A stretch of 64,000 nt of DNA. Origin: Nocardioides ginsengisegetis. Its GTDB lineage: Bacteria > Actinomycetota > Actinomycetes > Propionibacteriales > Nocardioidaceae. The notes under the pieces are model-generated. The model was not told the DNA's origin. It made no database searches and saw nothing but the letters and a program-made list of their open reading frames with translations. Location: assembly GCF_014138045.1 (NCBI RefSeq), contig NZ_JACGXA010000001.1:241001-305000 (forward strand), written 5' to 3'. The position numbers and the translations under genes were made by a program. The number at the start of each line of letters is the position of its first letter. Positions within the stretch are counted from its first letter, which is position 1. Shown here one piece after another: positions 36,251-45,372 of this stretch.

Positions 36251-36295
36251 GCCAACCTGTTGGCAACCCCGCGCTCCTAGCGTGATCGGCATCAC
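36251..36295. promoter_or_regulatory. Two palindromes in the coxS promoter region
   Basis: GCCAACCTGTTGGC at 36251-36264 (6-bp arms) and GTGATCGGCATCAC at 36282-36295 (5-bp arms, 4-nt centre). An 11-bp direct repeat CGCTCCTAGCG also occurs at about 36231-36241 and 36272-36282. All lie in the 86-bp gap before coxS and are candidate operators for the upstream regulator. Confidence 0.5.
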
Positions 36296-36325
36296 ACGTA
36301 TCCGGCCATGCCCAGGGAGTCGTCC

Positions 36326-36798
<473 letters not shown>

Positions 36799-36802
<4 letters not shown>

Positions 36803-39267
36803 CCGCGGTCGAGCAACGCCCCGAGGTCGAGCGCGAGATCGGTCGCGACCGGCGCCGCAAGGAGGACCAGCGGCTGATCACCGGCCGCACGCGCTGGACC
36901 GACAACATCACGCTGCCGGGCATGCTGCACCTTGCGATGGTGCGCAGCCCCTTCGCCCACGCCCGCATCACCGGGATCGACACGAGCGCCGCGCAGGCGG
37001 CGACCAACGTCGTCGCAGTGCTGACCGGCGCCGACCTCGGCGAGTCCCAGGGTGTCTGCATCAACGCCTGGGCGATCACCACCGAGCAGCTCACGCCCAC
37101 GCACCTGCCGATGCCGAGCGACCGCGTCAGCTTCGCCGGCGAGATCGTGGCCGTCGTGGTCGCGCGCAGCGCCGCCGAGGCCCGTGACGCCGCCGAGCTC
37201 GTGGACGTGGACTACGACGAGCTCCCCGCCGCGCTCGACCTCAAGGAGGCTGCCGAGGACAAGGTCCTGGCGCACCCCGACCTCGGCACCAACAAGTCGG
37301 CGTTCTGGAGCTTCGACTCCGCCGACGCCGGGACTGGCGGCAACGTCGACGAGGCGATCGACCGGGCCCGCTCCGAGGGCATCCTGATCGAGCGGGAGTA
37401 TCGCCAGCAGCGGCTCATCCCGGCCTTCATGGAGCCCCGGTCGGTCGTGGTCGACCCGACGGGTGAGCAGATCACCGTGTGGTCGGCGACCCAGATCCCG
37501 CACATCCTGCGGTTCGCGCTCGCTGCCACCACCGGGGTGTCGGAGTCCAAGATCCGCGTGATCGCTCCCGACGTGGGCGGCGGCTTCGGCGGCAAGCTCC
37601 AGCAGACGCCCGAGGAGATGATCGCCTTCGCGGTCGGGCGCCGGCTGGGCAAGCCGGTGAAGTACACCGAGACCCGCAGCGAGTCCCTGGTCTCGGCGCA
37701 CCACGGCCGCGACCAGTGGCAGAAGCTCACCCTCGCCGCGACCAAGGACGGCCGGGTCACCGGCCTCAAGGTCGACCTGCTGGCGGACCTCGGCTCCTAC
37801 GTCGCCATCGTCGGCGGCGGCGTGCCGGTCCTCGGCGCCTTCATGTTCAACGCGATCTACAAGTTCCCGGCCTACCGGTTCAACTGCCAGACGGTCTTCA
37901 CCAACAAGACCTGGACCGACGCCTACCGGGGCGCCGGGCGCCCGGAGGCGACGTACGCCATCGAACGGCTGATGGACGAGCTGGCCGCCGAGCTCGGGGT
38001 CGACCCGATCGCCGTGCGCGAGAAGAACTGGATCCGGCACGAGGAGTTCCCCTTCACCACCGTCGCCGGGCTGGAGTACGACTCCGGCAACTACGAGGCC
38101 GCGACCGCCCGGGCGATGGACATGTTCGGGTACGACGAGCTGCGCGCCGAGCAGCGGCGGCGCCGCGAGTCCAACGACCCGGTCCAGCTCGGCATCGGCG
38201 TCTCGACCTTCACCGAGATGTGCGGGCTGGCGCCCAGCCGGGTGCTCGGCCAGCTCAACTACGGCGCCGGCGGCTGGGAGCACGCGAGCGTGCGGATGCT
38301 CGCGACCGGCAAGGTCGAGGTCGTCACCGGCGCGTCCGCGCACGGGCAGGGCCACGAGACGGCCTTCAGCCAGATCGTGGCCGACCGGCTCGGGGTCGCC
38401 TTCGAGGACGTCGAGGTGCTGCACGGCGACACCCAGATCGCCCACAAGGGCCTGGACACCTACGGCTCCCGCTCGCTGGTCGTGGGTGGCGAGGCGCTGG
38501 TCAAGGCGGTGGACAAGGTCATCGAGAAGGCCCGGCCGATCGCGGCCCACCTGCTCGAGGCCTCCGTGGACGACCTGGAGTTCTCCGGTGGCCGGTTCTC
38601 GGTGCGCGGCACCGACCAGGGCCTGGCGATCGGCGAGATCGCGACCGCGGTCTTCGCCGCGCACAACCTGCCGGACGGCGTCGAGCCGTCGCTGGACTCC
38701 GAGGCGACCTACGACCCGGTGAACTTCAACTTCCCGCACGGCACGCACCTGTGCGCGATGGAAGTCGACACCGAGACCGGGGCGGTGCGGATGCGCAAGT
38801 ACGTCTGCTGCGACGACATCGGCAACATCATCAACCCGCTGATCGTCGCGGGGCAGGTGCACGGCGGCCTCGTCCAGGGCATCGCGCAGGCGCTGTGGGA
38901 GGAGGCGGTGCACGACGACGCCGGCACGCTGGTGTCCGGCTCCTTCGTCGACTACCTGTTGCCGACCGCCGCGGACACGATCAGCTTCGACATCGACCAC
39001 ACCACGTCGCCGTCGCTGACCAACACGCTCGGCACCAAGGGGGTCGGCGAGGCCGGCACGATCGCCTCCACCCCGGCGGTGGTCAACGCGGTGGTCGACG
39101 CCGTGCGCCACCTCGGCGTCAACGACATCCAGATGCCGTGCACCCCCGAGCGGGTGTGGAAGGCCATCCACAGTGCCGGCTCCGGCGGCTCGACGGAGGG
39201 CGCGGCGATGCCGCACTTCAGTCAGGGCGAACCCGGTCAGGACAGCACGGAAGGAGCGGGCGCATGA
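36799..39267 (+). CDS. coxL: Molybdenum hydroxylase large subunit, form II CoxL (aerobic CODH-like)
   Basis: An 822-residue molybdopterin-binding subunit of the xanthine oxidase family. The active-site loop reads AYRGAGR (375-381), the form II signature, instead of the form I AYXCSFR whose Cys binds copper in genuine CO dehydrogenase. The catalytic Glu is Glu751 in GVGEAGT. So it is a hydroxylase of unknown substrate, possibly an aldehyde or N-heterocycle, and CO oxidation should not be assumed. The last about 30 residues (from SGGSTEGA to STEGAGA) form a low-complexity tail beyond the usual end. It is coupled by ATGA to coxS and coxM. Confidence 0.93.
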
Positions 39268-40118
39268 TTCCCGCAGCGTTCGACTACCTCGCACCCACCT
39301 CGGTGGAGGAGGCGCTGGCCGCGCTCGCCGAGCACGGCGACGACGCCAAGGTCCTGGGTGGCGGGCAGAGCCTGCTGCCGGTGCTGCGGATGCGGCTCAA
39401 CGCCCCCGAGGTCGTCGTCGACCTCGGCCGGATCGAGTCGCTGCGCGGCATCCGCGAGGACGGCTACGCGATCGTGATCGGCGCGATGACGCCGCACGCG
39501 ACGGTCGGTGCCGACCCGCTCGTCGCCCAGCACGCGGCCCTGATCAGCAAGGCCGTGGAGCACCTCGCCGACGCCCAGGTCCGGCACCGCGGCACCTTCG
39601 GCGGTGCCCTCGCGCATGCCGACCCCGCAGGGGACCTCGGGGCTCCGGCGCTCGCCCTCGGGGCGGAGTTCGTGATCGCCGGCAGCGGCGGCACCCGCAC
39701 GGTGGCGGCCGACGACTTCTTCGTGGACCTCTTCGAGACCGCGATCGCCGAGGGCGAGATCCTCACCGAGGTCCGGATCCCCAAGCACACCGGCTGGGGC
39801 GCCCACTACGAGAAGTTCGTGCGCGTCGCCCACCAGTGGCCGATCGTCGCGGTCGCCGCCGCGGTCCGGGTCGAGGGCGGCACCATCGCCGAGGCCCGGG
39901 TCGGGCTCACCAACATGGGCTCGACCCCGCTGCGGGCCCGCGCGGTCGAGGAGGCGCTGGCCGGCCAGCCCGCGACCGACGAGGCCGTACGCGCGGCCGC
40001 GGCGCGCGCCGCCGACGGCGCCAACCCGCCCTCGGACCTCAACGGCGACGCCGACTACCGGCGGCACCTCGCGACGGTCCTGACCCGGCGAGCCGTGCTC
40101 GCCGCCGCGGGGGCCTGA
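39264..40118 (+). CDS. coxM: Molybdenum hydroxylase FAD-binding medium subunit (CoxM-like)
   Basis: A 284-residue FAD subunit of the xanthine dehydrogenase/CO dehydrogenase family. The two FAD signatures are visible: AKVLGGGQSLLPVLRMRLNAP (about 28-48, split by the AGGQS-type loop) and TFGGALAHADPAGDLG (about 112-127, TIGG-type). It passes electrons from the iron-sulfur clusters to an external acceptor such as quinone or oxygen. It begins inside the coxL stop (ATGA) and is followed 5 bp later by coxG. GGAAGGAG upstream supports the start. Confidence 0.94.
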   Translation: MIPAAFDYLAPTSVEEALAALAEHGDDAKVLGGGQSLLPVLRMRLNAPEVVVDLGRIESLRGIREDGYAIVIGAMTPHATVGADPLVAQHAALISKAVEHLADAQVRHRGTFGGALAHADPAGDLGAPALALGAEFVIAGSGGTRTVAADDFFVDLFETAIAEGEILTEVRIPKHTGWGAHYEKFVRVAHQWPIVAVAAAVRVEGGTIAEARVGLTNMGSTPLRARAVEEALAGQPATDEAVRAAAARAADGANPPSDLNGDADYRRHLATVLTRRAVLAAAGA

Positions 40119-40123
40119 GGCCC

Positions 40124-40813
40124 GTGGACCTGACCCACCGCTTCACCGTCCCCACCTCGGTCGAGGACACCTGGGCGCACTTCCAGGACATCGCCGGCCT
40201 GGCGACCTGCTTCCCGGGCGCCACGGTGACCTCGGTCGAGGGCGACACCTTCCAGGGCTCCTGCAAGGTCAAGCTCGGACCGATCGCGCTGGTCTACAAC
40301 GGGTCCGGCACGTTCGTGGAGAAGGACGAGGCGGCGCACCGCTTCGTGGTCGAGGCCAAGGGCAAGGACAAGCGCGGCAACGGCACGGCGGGCGCCACGG
40401 TCACCCTGGCCATGGCGGCCGGCGCCGCCGATCCGACGTCCACCGACGTGGAGGTCGTCACCGACCTCGCGATCACCGGCAAGCCGGCGCAGTTCGGGCG
40501 CGGCGTCATGCAGGACGTCTCCGACAAGCTGCTGGGCCAGTTCGTCGCCTGCCTGGAGACCCGGCTCTCGCCCGAGCCCGAGCCCGCACCCGAACCCGAA
40601 CCCGCAGCCGCAGCCGCGGCTCCGGAGCCGGCTCCGCCACTCTCACCATCGCCGTCGGCCGCGCCGCCTCCGCCCCCGGCGTACGCCGAGGACGACGCGC
40701 TCGACCTCGGCGCGACCGCCCTCCCGATCCTGCTGAGGGCCTACTGGAAGCCGGTCGCGGCGGTGCTCGCCGTGGTCGCGCTCGTGATCTGGTGGCTCAG
40801 CGGGCGGGACTGA
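40124..40813 (+). CDS. coxG: CoxG-like SRPBCC protein with C-terminal membrane anchor
   Basis: A 229-residue protein. Residues 1-145 are the CoxG/SRPBCC domain (FTVPTSVEDTWAHFQDIAGLATCFPGA at the start, KVKLGPIALVYNGSGTF in the middle). A Pro/Glu/Ala-rich linker follows (about 150-190, with PEPEPAPEPEP), then one C-terminal membrane segment (about 210-225, PVAAVLAVVALVIWW). CoxG proteins anchor CO dehydrogenase-type enzymes to the membrane and help reach the quinone pool. GTG at 40124 is used; the long open frame upstream is a coxM shadow. It converges on an MFS gene through hairpin element B. Confidence 0.9.
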   Translation: MDLTHRFTVPTSVEDTWAHFQDIAGLATCFPGATVTSVEGDTFQGSCKVKLGPIALVYNGSGTFVEKDEAAHRFVVEAKGKDKRGNGTAGATVTLAMAAGAADPTSTDVEVVTDLAITGKPAQFGRGVMQDVSDKLLGQFVACLETRLSPEPEPAPEPEPAAAAAAPEPAPPLSPSPSAAPPPPPAYAEDDALDLGATALPILLRAYWKPVAAVLAVVALVIWWLSGRD

Positions 40814-40822
40814 GTGACCTGG

Positions 40823-40891
40823 CGGGATAGTCCCCAACGAAACTGTCGTGAAATCGTCCGATCCACAGCAATTGCGTTGGGGACTATCCCG
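40823..40891. repeat. Hairpin element B, between coxG and the MFS gene
   Basis: A perfect 17-bp inverted repeat (40823-40839 with 40875-40891) with a 35-nt loop. The inner 14 bp correspond to the arms of element A (GATAGTCC/GGACTATC), and the loop shares GAAATCGT and CCGATCC with it. The right arm contains the TAG stop codon (40884-40886, minus strand) of the MFS gene. It can also serve as a bidirectional terminator for the convergent pair. Confidence 0.85.
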
Positions 40892-42245
40892 AGGACTCGA
40901 GCGTGCCGGCCGGGACGCCGGTGGGGGTCGGCACGAAGGCCGGCTCCTCGGCGTCCGCGGTCGTGGGCTGGCGGACGCCGTTGACGGCCGGCGGCAGCTG
41001 CGGCTCGACGTGCAGGACGGCGAGCGCGCCGCAGACCAGCGCGCCGGCGACGAGCAGGCCGATGTAGACGTTGCCGAGGTGGTGCCCCACGAGCGCGCCG
41101 GCGATCGGCGGCGCGATGATCGCGGCCAGGCTGAAGGACGCCGAGCTCAGGGCGTTGTAGCGGCCCCGCAGGTGGTCGGGGGCGAGGTCGTTGACCAGGG
41201 CCGGGATGGTCGGCTGGAGCAGCGTCTCGCCGAGCGCGAAGACCGAGGCGCACGCCGCGACGAGCAGCGTCGCGCCCAGCGTGCCGGGCACCAGGCCCGA
41301 GGCGCCCAGCAGCAGCCAGGCGAGTGACCAGAGCACGCTCATCACCGCGATCACGCGGGTGCGGCGGCGGCCCTCGATGCGGTGCAGCACGACCAGCTGG
41401 AGGAGGACGATCACCACCGTGTTGGCCGCGAAGGCGAAGCCGAGACCGCGCGTCGAGACCTCGCCGACGGCCCGCGCGAAGGCGGGCATGCCCGCGTTGA
41501 GCTGGGAGTAGCCGACGAAGGACGACACGAACGACAGCACCATCAGGGGCGCCACCGCGGGTCGGCGGAGGACGGCGAGGTAGCCACCGCCACCCGACGC
41601 GGCCACCGCATCGGCGTCGTGCTGCACGCGTCCCGCCACGTGGCGCAGCGGGACCAGCATGAGGAACAGGGAGGGCAGGTAGCTCACGGCGTCGGCGAGG
41701 TAGATGCCCTGGAAGGTCACCGCCCGGTCGACGTCGACGACCACGCCGCCGACGATGCCGCCGATCCCGATGCCGAGGTTGAGCAGGGAGAAGCTGACCC
41801 CGAAGTAGCGCTGCCGCAGCTCGGGCGGCACGACCGCGGCGATGAAGCTCTGGAAGGCCGGCCACGAGACGCCGAAGGCGATGCCGGAGAGCATCAGCGC
41901 GAAGCCGGCGACGGGCAGGGTCTCGGCGAAGGCGAGCAGGACGTCGCCCGCGATCAGCAGCGAGAGCACCGTGAGCACGATGACCCGCGCCCCGAGCCGG
42001 TCGATGAGGGCCCCGCCCGGCCCGACGACGAGGAAGCCGGCCAGCGGCGGCAGGCCGAGCAGCAGGCCGACGTCGCTGAGCGCGAAGCCGCGGACCTCGT
42101 GGAGGTAGACGACGTGGAACGGCAGGACCAGGCCCGTGCCGAGGAACTCGAAGACGACCACGGACAGCATCAGCCTGCCCTCGCGCGGCAGGTCGTGCCA
42201 GAACGAGGCGAGGGTCGGGCGGGGGGCGGCGGTCGGGGTGCTCAT
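40884..42245 (-). CDS. MFS transporter
   Basis: About 453 residues, 12 predicted membrane segments. The MFS loop-2/3 signature appears as GGALIDRLGARVIV (about 77-90), and the C-terminal half repeats the pattern around LAPDHLRGRYNALSSASFS. It resembles drug/proton antiporters of the MDR type; the substrate is unknown. The start is ATG 42245, with an equally possible GTG at 42248. The last codons and the stop lie inside hairpin element B, so the element may have reset the C-terminus. No regulator is adjacent. Confidence 0.88.
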   Translation of the reverse strand: MSTPTAAPRPTLASFWHDLPREGRLMLSVVVFEFLGTGLVLPFHVVYLHEVRGFALSDVGLLLGLPPLAGFLVVGPGGALIDRLGARVIVLTVLSLLIAGDVLLAFAETLPVAGFALMLSGIAFGVSWPAFQSFIAAVVPPELRQRYFGVSFSLLNLGIGIGGIVGGVVVDVDRAVTFQGIYLADAVSYLPSLFLMLVPLRHVAGRVQHDADAVAASGGGGYLAVLRRPAVAPLMVLSFVSSFVGYSQLNAGMPAFARAVGEVSTRGLGFAFAANTVVIVLLQLVVLHRIEGRRRTRVIAVMSVLWSLAWLLLGASGLVPGTLGATLLVAACASVFALGETLLQPTIPALVNDLAPDHLRGRYNALSSASFSLAAIIAPPIAGALVGHHLGNVYIGLLVAGALVCGALAVLHVEPQLPPAVNGVRQPTTADAEEPAFVPTPTGVPAGTLESSG

Positions 42246-42327
42246 CACCGCACAGTCTCCCAGTGGCCACCGACAGCCGGCACGCGGTTTTCCGACGGGA
42301 CGAGGCGCCGAGCCCTAGGCTCCAGCC

Positions 42328-44073
42328 ATGAAGCGTGTCGTGGGGTACGCCGTGGGCCTCGCGGTGCTCGTGGCCGTCCTGTTCATCCCGGCGGCCCTGT
42401 TCAACTACGGCTCCGCCGACGACAGCCCCGAGTCGACGACCATCACCTCCTACGTCGCCGACTTCACCCTCGACGAGTCCGGCGACCTCGCCGTCGTCGA
42501 GCAGCTCACCGTCGACTTCCCCTACGGCCGGCACGGCATCTTCCGGTTCTTCGACCGGGCGGATCCCAGTGCGCCGCACGCACGCCGCGTCGTGCACGAC
42601 ATCTCCGTCTCCTTCGACGACGGCGCCGTCCCGGTGGAGTACCTCTCCGAGGACCACGGCCGCTTCAAGGTCGCCAAGATCGGCTCGCCGACCCAGTACG
42701 TCACGCCGGGCCAGCACGTCTACGTCATCCGCTACTCCCTCGACGGCGTGATCGAGCCCGGCTCCGACGGGAGCCGGTCGCAGTTCTACTGGAACCTCGT
42801 CCCGGGCGGCTGGAAGCAGGAGATCGACGCCACCAACCTGACCGTGCACCTCCCCGTCGCGGCCGAGCCCGTCCAGTGCGCGACGGGTGCCGGTGCGACG
42901 AGTGGCTGCACGGCCAAGGGAGAGGGCAGCACCACGCTCCACGTCCGCACCGGCCACCTCCCGGCCAACACCCCGGTCACGATCAAGGCCGGCCTCGACA
43001 TGGCCACGCCGCCCGCCGGCGACACCCGGCCCTGGGCGCCGGCGCTCGACCCGGTGCTCGGACCCAACGCGATCCTGCTCGGGCTGGTCGTGCTGATCGG
43101 CCTCGCCGGCTTCGGGCTCGGTGCCCGGATCGCGGCCCGCGCCCGCGAGACCAACCCGCAGTTCCCGCTCATGTACGCCCCGCCCGAGGGCATCGGCCCG
43201 GCCCAGGCGCAGTACCTCCTCACCGAGGACGTCGACCGCTCGGCGTACGTCGGCACGCTGATGTACGCCGCCGAGAAGGGCGCCGTCAGCCTCGACCGCG
43301 ACGGCGACACGTGGTCGATCACCGACCAGAAGGGCGCCGAGGGCTGGGCCGGCCTCGACCCGGTCTCCTCCGGTGTGGCGCACCTGCTCGGCGGCCCGGG
43401 CACGACCTTCGTGGCCTCGAAGAAGGACGTCGAGGCGGGCAAGCGCCTCAAGACCGAGATCGGCACGTTCGACGACTCGGTCAAGGGCTGGGCCAAGAGC
43501 TCGGGCCACATGGTGGCCAGCGGCCTCGGCAGCGCCGGCTCCCTCGTGGTCATCGCCGGCCTGCTCGCGGCGCTGGCGATCGCGATCTTCAACCCGCTCT
43601 CGATGTCGATGGTCGGGCTGGTCCCCGGCGCGTTCGCGATCGGCGCCTTCCCGCTGGTGCGCACCGGCTCCGGCACGCGACGCACGGCCTCGGGGCGCGA
43701 CCTGTGGTCGCGGATCGGTGGATTCCACCGCGTCCTGTCGACCCCGTCGAGCAAGGACCGCTTCGACTTCGCCGGCCGCCAGGAGCTCTACACCGCCTAC
43801 ATCCCGTGGGCCGTCGCGCTCGGCTGCACCAAGGAGTGGGCCGACAAGTACCGCACCGAGACCGGCTCCGAGCCGCCGGTGCCGTCCTATCTCGCCGGCG
43901 CCTACGTCGGCAGCCACTACAACGACCCCGTGTCCTCGATGGTCGACGACTTCTCCTCGACCGTGGACTCCGCGATCTCGTCCTACCAGGCCACCCAGAG
44001 CTCCTCCTCGTCCGGCGGCGGAGGGTTCTCCGGCGGCGGCGGTGGCGGCGGTGGCGGCGGTGGCTCGTGGTGA
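42328..44073 (+). CDS. DUF2207 domain-containing membrane protein
   Basis: A 581-residue protein: N-terminal signal or anchor segment (5-27), a roughly 200-residue extracellular DUF2207 domain (ITSYVADFTLDESGDLAVVEQLTVDFPYGRHGIFRFF), a central membrane segment (about 244-264), a cytoplasmic part, two more segments (about 396-435), and a Ser- then Gly-rich C-terminus ending in GGGSW. This composition matches DUF2207/YpdA-type proteins, whose function is not known but which are often found with LemA, as here (39 bp upstream of it). Confidence 0.9.
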   Translation: MKRVVGYAVGLAVLVAVLFIPAALFNYGSADDSPESTTITSYVADFTLDESGDLAVVEQLTVDFPYGRHGIFRFFDRADPSAPHARRVVHDISVSFDDGAVPVEYLSEDHGRFKVAKIGSPTQYVTPGQHVYVIRYSLDGVIEPGSDGSRSQFYWNLVPGGWKQEIDATNLTVHLPVAAEPVQCATGAGATSGCTAKGEGSTTLHVRTGHLPANTPVTIKAGLDMATPPAGDTRPWAPALDPVLGPNAILLGLVVLIGLAGFGLGARIAARARETNPQFPLMYAPPEGIGPAQAQYLLTEDVDRSAYVGTLMYAAEKGAVSLDRDGDTWSITDQKGAEGWAGLDPVSSGVAHLLGGPGTTFVASKKDVEAGKRLKTEIGTFDDSVKGWAKSSGHMVASGLGSAGSLVVIAGLLAALAIAIFNPLSMSMVGLVPGAFAIGAFPLVRTGSGTRRTASGRDLWSRIGGFHRVLSTPSSKDRFDFAGRQELYTAYIPWAVALGCTKEWADKYRTETGSEPPVPSYLAGAYVGSHYNDPVSSMVDDFSSTVDSAISSYQATQSSSSSGGGGFSGGGGGGGGGGGSW

Positions 44074-44112
44074 CCCAGACTCTTCGCACAACCCAGAAAT
44101 GAGGAATGACTG

Positions 44113-44673
44113 ATGCTCTACGCCATCGTGGCAGTCGTGGTGCTCGTGGCCCTGGTGGGCTTCGTCATCAGCGGCTTCAACAAGCTCCGCACCAGCGACA
44201 TCGGCGCCCAGGAGGCGCTCGGCGGCATCGACGTCCAGCTGACGCGTCGCGCGGACCTGATCCCCAACCTCGTCGAGACGGTCAAGGGGTACGCCGCGCA
44301 CGAGAAGGGCGTCTTCGAGGAGATCACCCGGGCCCGCGCCGGCGTCCAGGCCGCCGCCAAGGGCGACGACGTGCCCGCCAAGGCCGCCGCCGACGCCCAG
44401 CTCCAGCAGTCGCTGATCAAGCTCAACGCGGTCGCCGAGGCCTACCCCGACCTCAAGGCCAACACGAACTTCCTCGACCTGCAGAAGCAGCTCGCCGAGA
44501 CCGAGAACCAGATCTCCTTCGCCCGGCAGTACTACAACGACGCCGTCGCGTCGCTGAACAAGCTGACCCAGACCATCCCGTGGATGTTCCTCACCGGCGT
44601 CGCCAACGTCCACAAGCGGGAGTTCTACGACGCCCCCGACGGCCAGGAAGTCGCCCCGACGGTCAAGTTCTGA
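44113..44673 (+). CDS. LemA family protein
   Basis: A 186-residue protein with one N-terminal membrane segment (2-20) and a helical-bundle LemA domain (FNKLRTSDIGAQEALGGIDVQLTRRADLIPNLVETVKGYAAHEKGVFEEI). Signature ISFARQYYNDAV and the end GVANVHKREFYDA are standard. LemA proteins are surface-linked and of unclear function; their genes often accompany DUF2207 or TPM-domain genes. GAGGAA lies 6-7 nt before the ATG. It converges with the AlkB gene, 14 bp between stops. Confidence 0.92.
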   Translation: MLYAIVAVVVLVALVGFVISGFNKLRTSDIGAQEALGGIDVQLTRRADLIPNLVETVKGYAAHEKGVFEEITRARAGVQAAAKGDDVPAKAAADAQLQQSLIKLNAVAEAYPDLKANTNFLDLQKQLAETENQISFARQYYNDAVASLNKLTQTIPWMFLTGVANVHKREFYDAPDGQEVAPTVKF

Positions 44674-44687
44674 GGCGGCGACTCCTC

Positions 44688-45299
44688 TCAGAACACGTTC
44701 AGCGGCCGAAACTGCACGGAGATCCGCGGCCCGGCGTGGGCGACCTTGGGGACGGCGTGCTCCCAGGTCCGCTGGCACGAGCCACCCATGACGACCAGGT
44801 CGCCGTGGCCCATCTCGATCGACGTCGACTCCCCGCCGCCGCGGGGCCTGAGCACCAGGCGGCGGGGGTCGCCGACGGAGACGATCGCGACCATCGTGTC
44901 CTGCGTCTTTCCGCGGCCGATGGTGTCGCCGTGCCAGGCGACGCTGTCGCGGCCGTCGCGGTAGTAGCAGCAGCCCGCCGTCACGAACGGCTCGCCGAGC
45001 TCGGGCTCGTAGTGGGCGGTGAGCGCCGCGCGGGCCGCGGTGAGCGCCGCGTGGGGGAGGTCCTCCCCGGCCACGTAGGTGTGGACCAGGCGAGGGACGT
45101 CGACCACCCGGTCGTACATCTGGCGTCGCTCGGCGCGCCAGGGGACGTCGGCGACCAGCGCGCGGAACACGTCGTCGGCGTCGGGGAGCCAGCTGCGCGT
45201 GACGTCGACCCAGGCGCCGCGGGTGAGCCGGTGCCGCGCGACTTCGTCGAAGGCGAGCCCGCCCGTGGGCGGCGCGAAGAGCGAACCCTGGAAGTCCAT
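44688..45299 (-). CDS. alkB: AlkB-family 2-oxoglutarate/Fe(II)-dependent dioxygenase
   Basis: A 203-residue DNA/RNA alkylation repair-type dioxygenase that would oxidatively remove methyl or etheno groups from bases. Iron ligands His123 and Asp125 (WHGDTIGR) and His181 (TWEHAVPK) are present, as are the 2-oxoglutarate and substrate arginines Arg192 and Arg198 in GPRISVQFRPL. Length is typical. A perfect LexA box lies 22 bp before the start, so it should be induced by the SOS response. An IS30-type element ends about 74 bp upstream. Confidence 0.93.
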   Translation of the reverse strand: MDFQGSLFAPPTGGLAFDEVARHRLTRGAWVDVTRSWLPDADDVFRALVADVPWRAERRQMYDRVVDVPRLVHTYVAGEDLPHAALTAARAALTAHYEPELGEPFVTAGCCYYRDGRDSVAWHGDTIGRGKTQDTMVAIVSVGDPRRLVLRPRGGGESTSIEMGHGDLVVMGGSCQRTWEHAVPKVAHAGPRISVQFRPLNVF

Positions 45300-45320
45300 G
45301 CCCCCGAGGATAGCGCGCGA

Positions 45321-45336
45321 TCGAACAATTGTTCGA
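45321..45336 (-). promoter_or_regulatory. LexA (SOS) box upstream of alkB
   Basis: TCGAACAATTGTTCGA is a perfect 16-bp palindrome and an exact match to the actinobacterial LexA consensus TCGAAC-N4-GTTCGA. It lies 22 bp upstream of the alkB ATG, where it would overlap the promoter or leader and repress until DNA damage. Confidence 0.9.
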
Positions 45337-45372
45337 GAGGGTTGCGGAGGTTCGGGGATCCCTCAGGGCGCG

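Noticed and set aside
40741..44778. A 1345-codon open frame on the minus strand spanning MFS, DUF2207 and LemA genes
   Set aside because: It crosses several confirmed genes, changes composition repeatedly and shows no domain; a GC-skew shadow frame.
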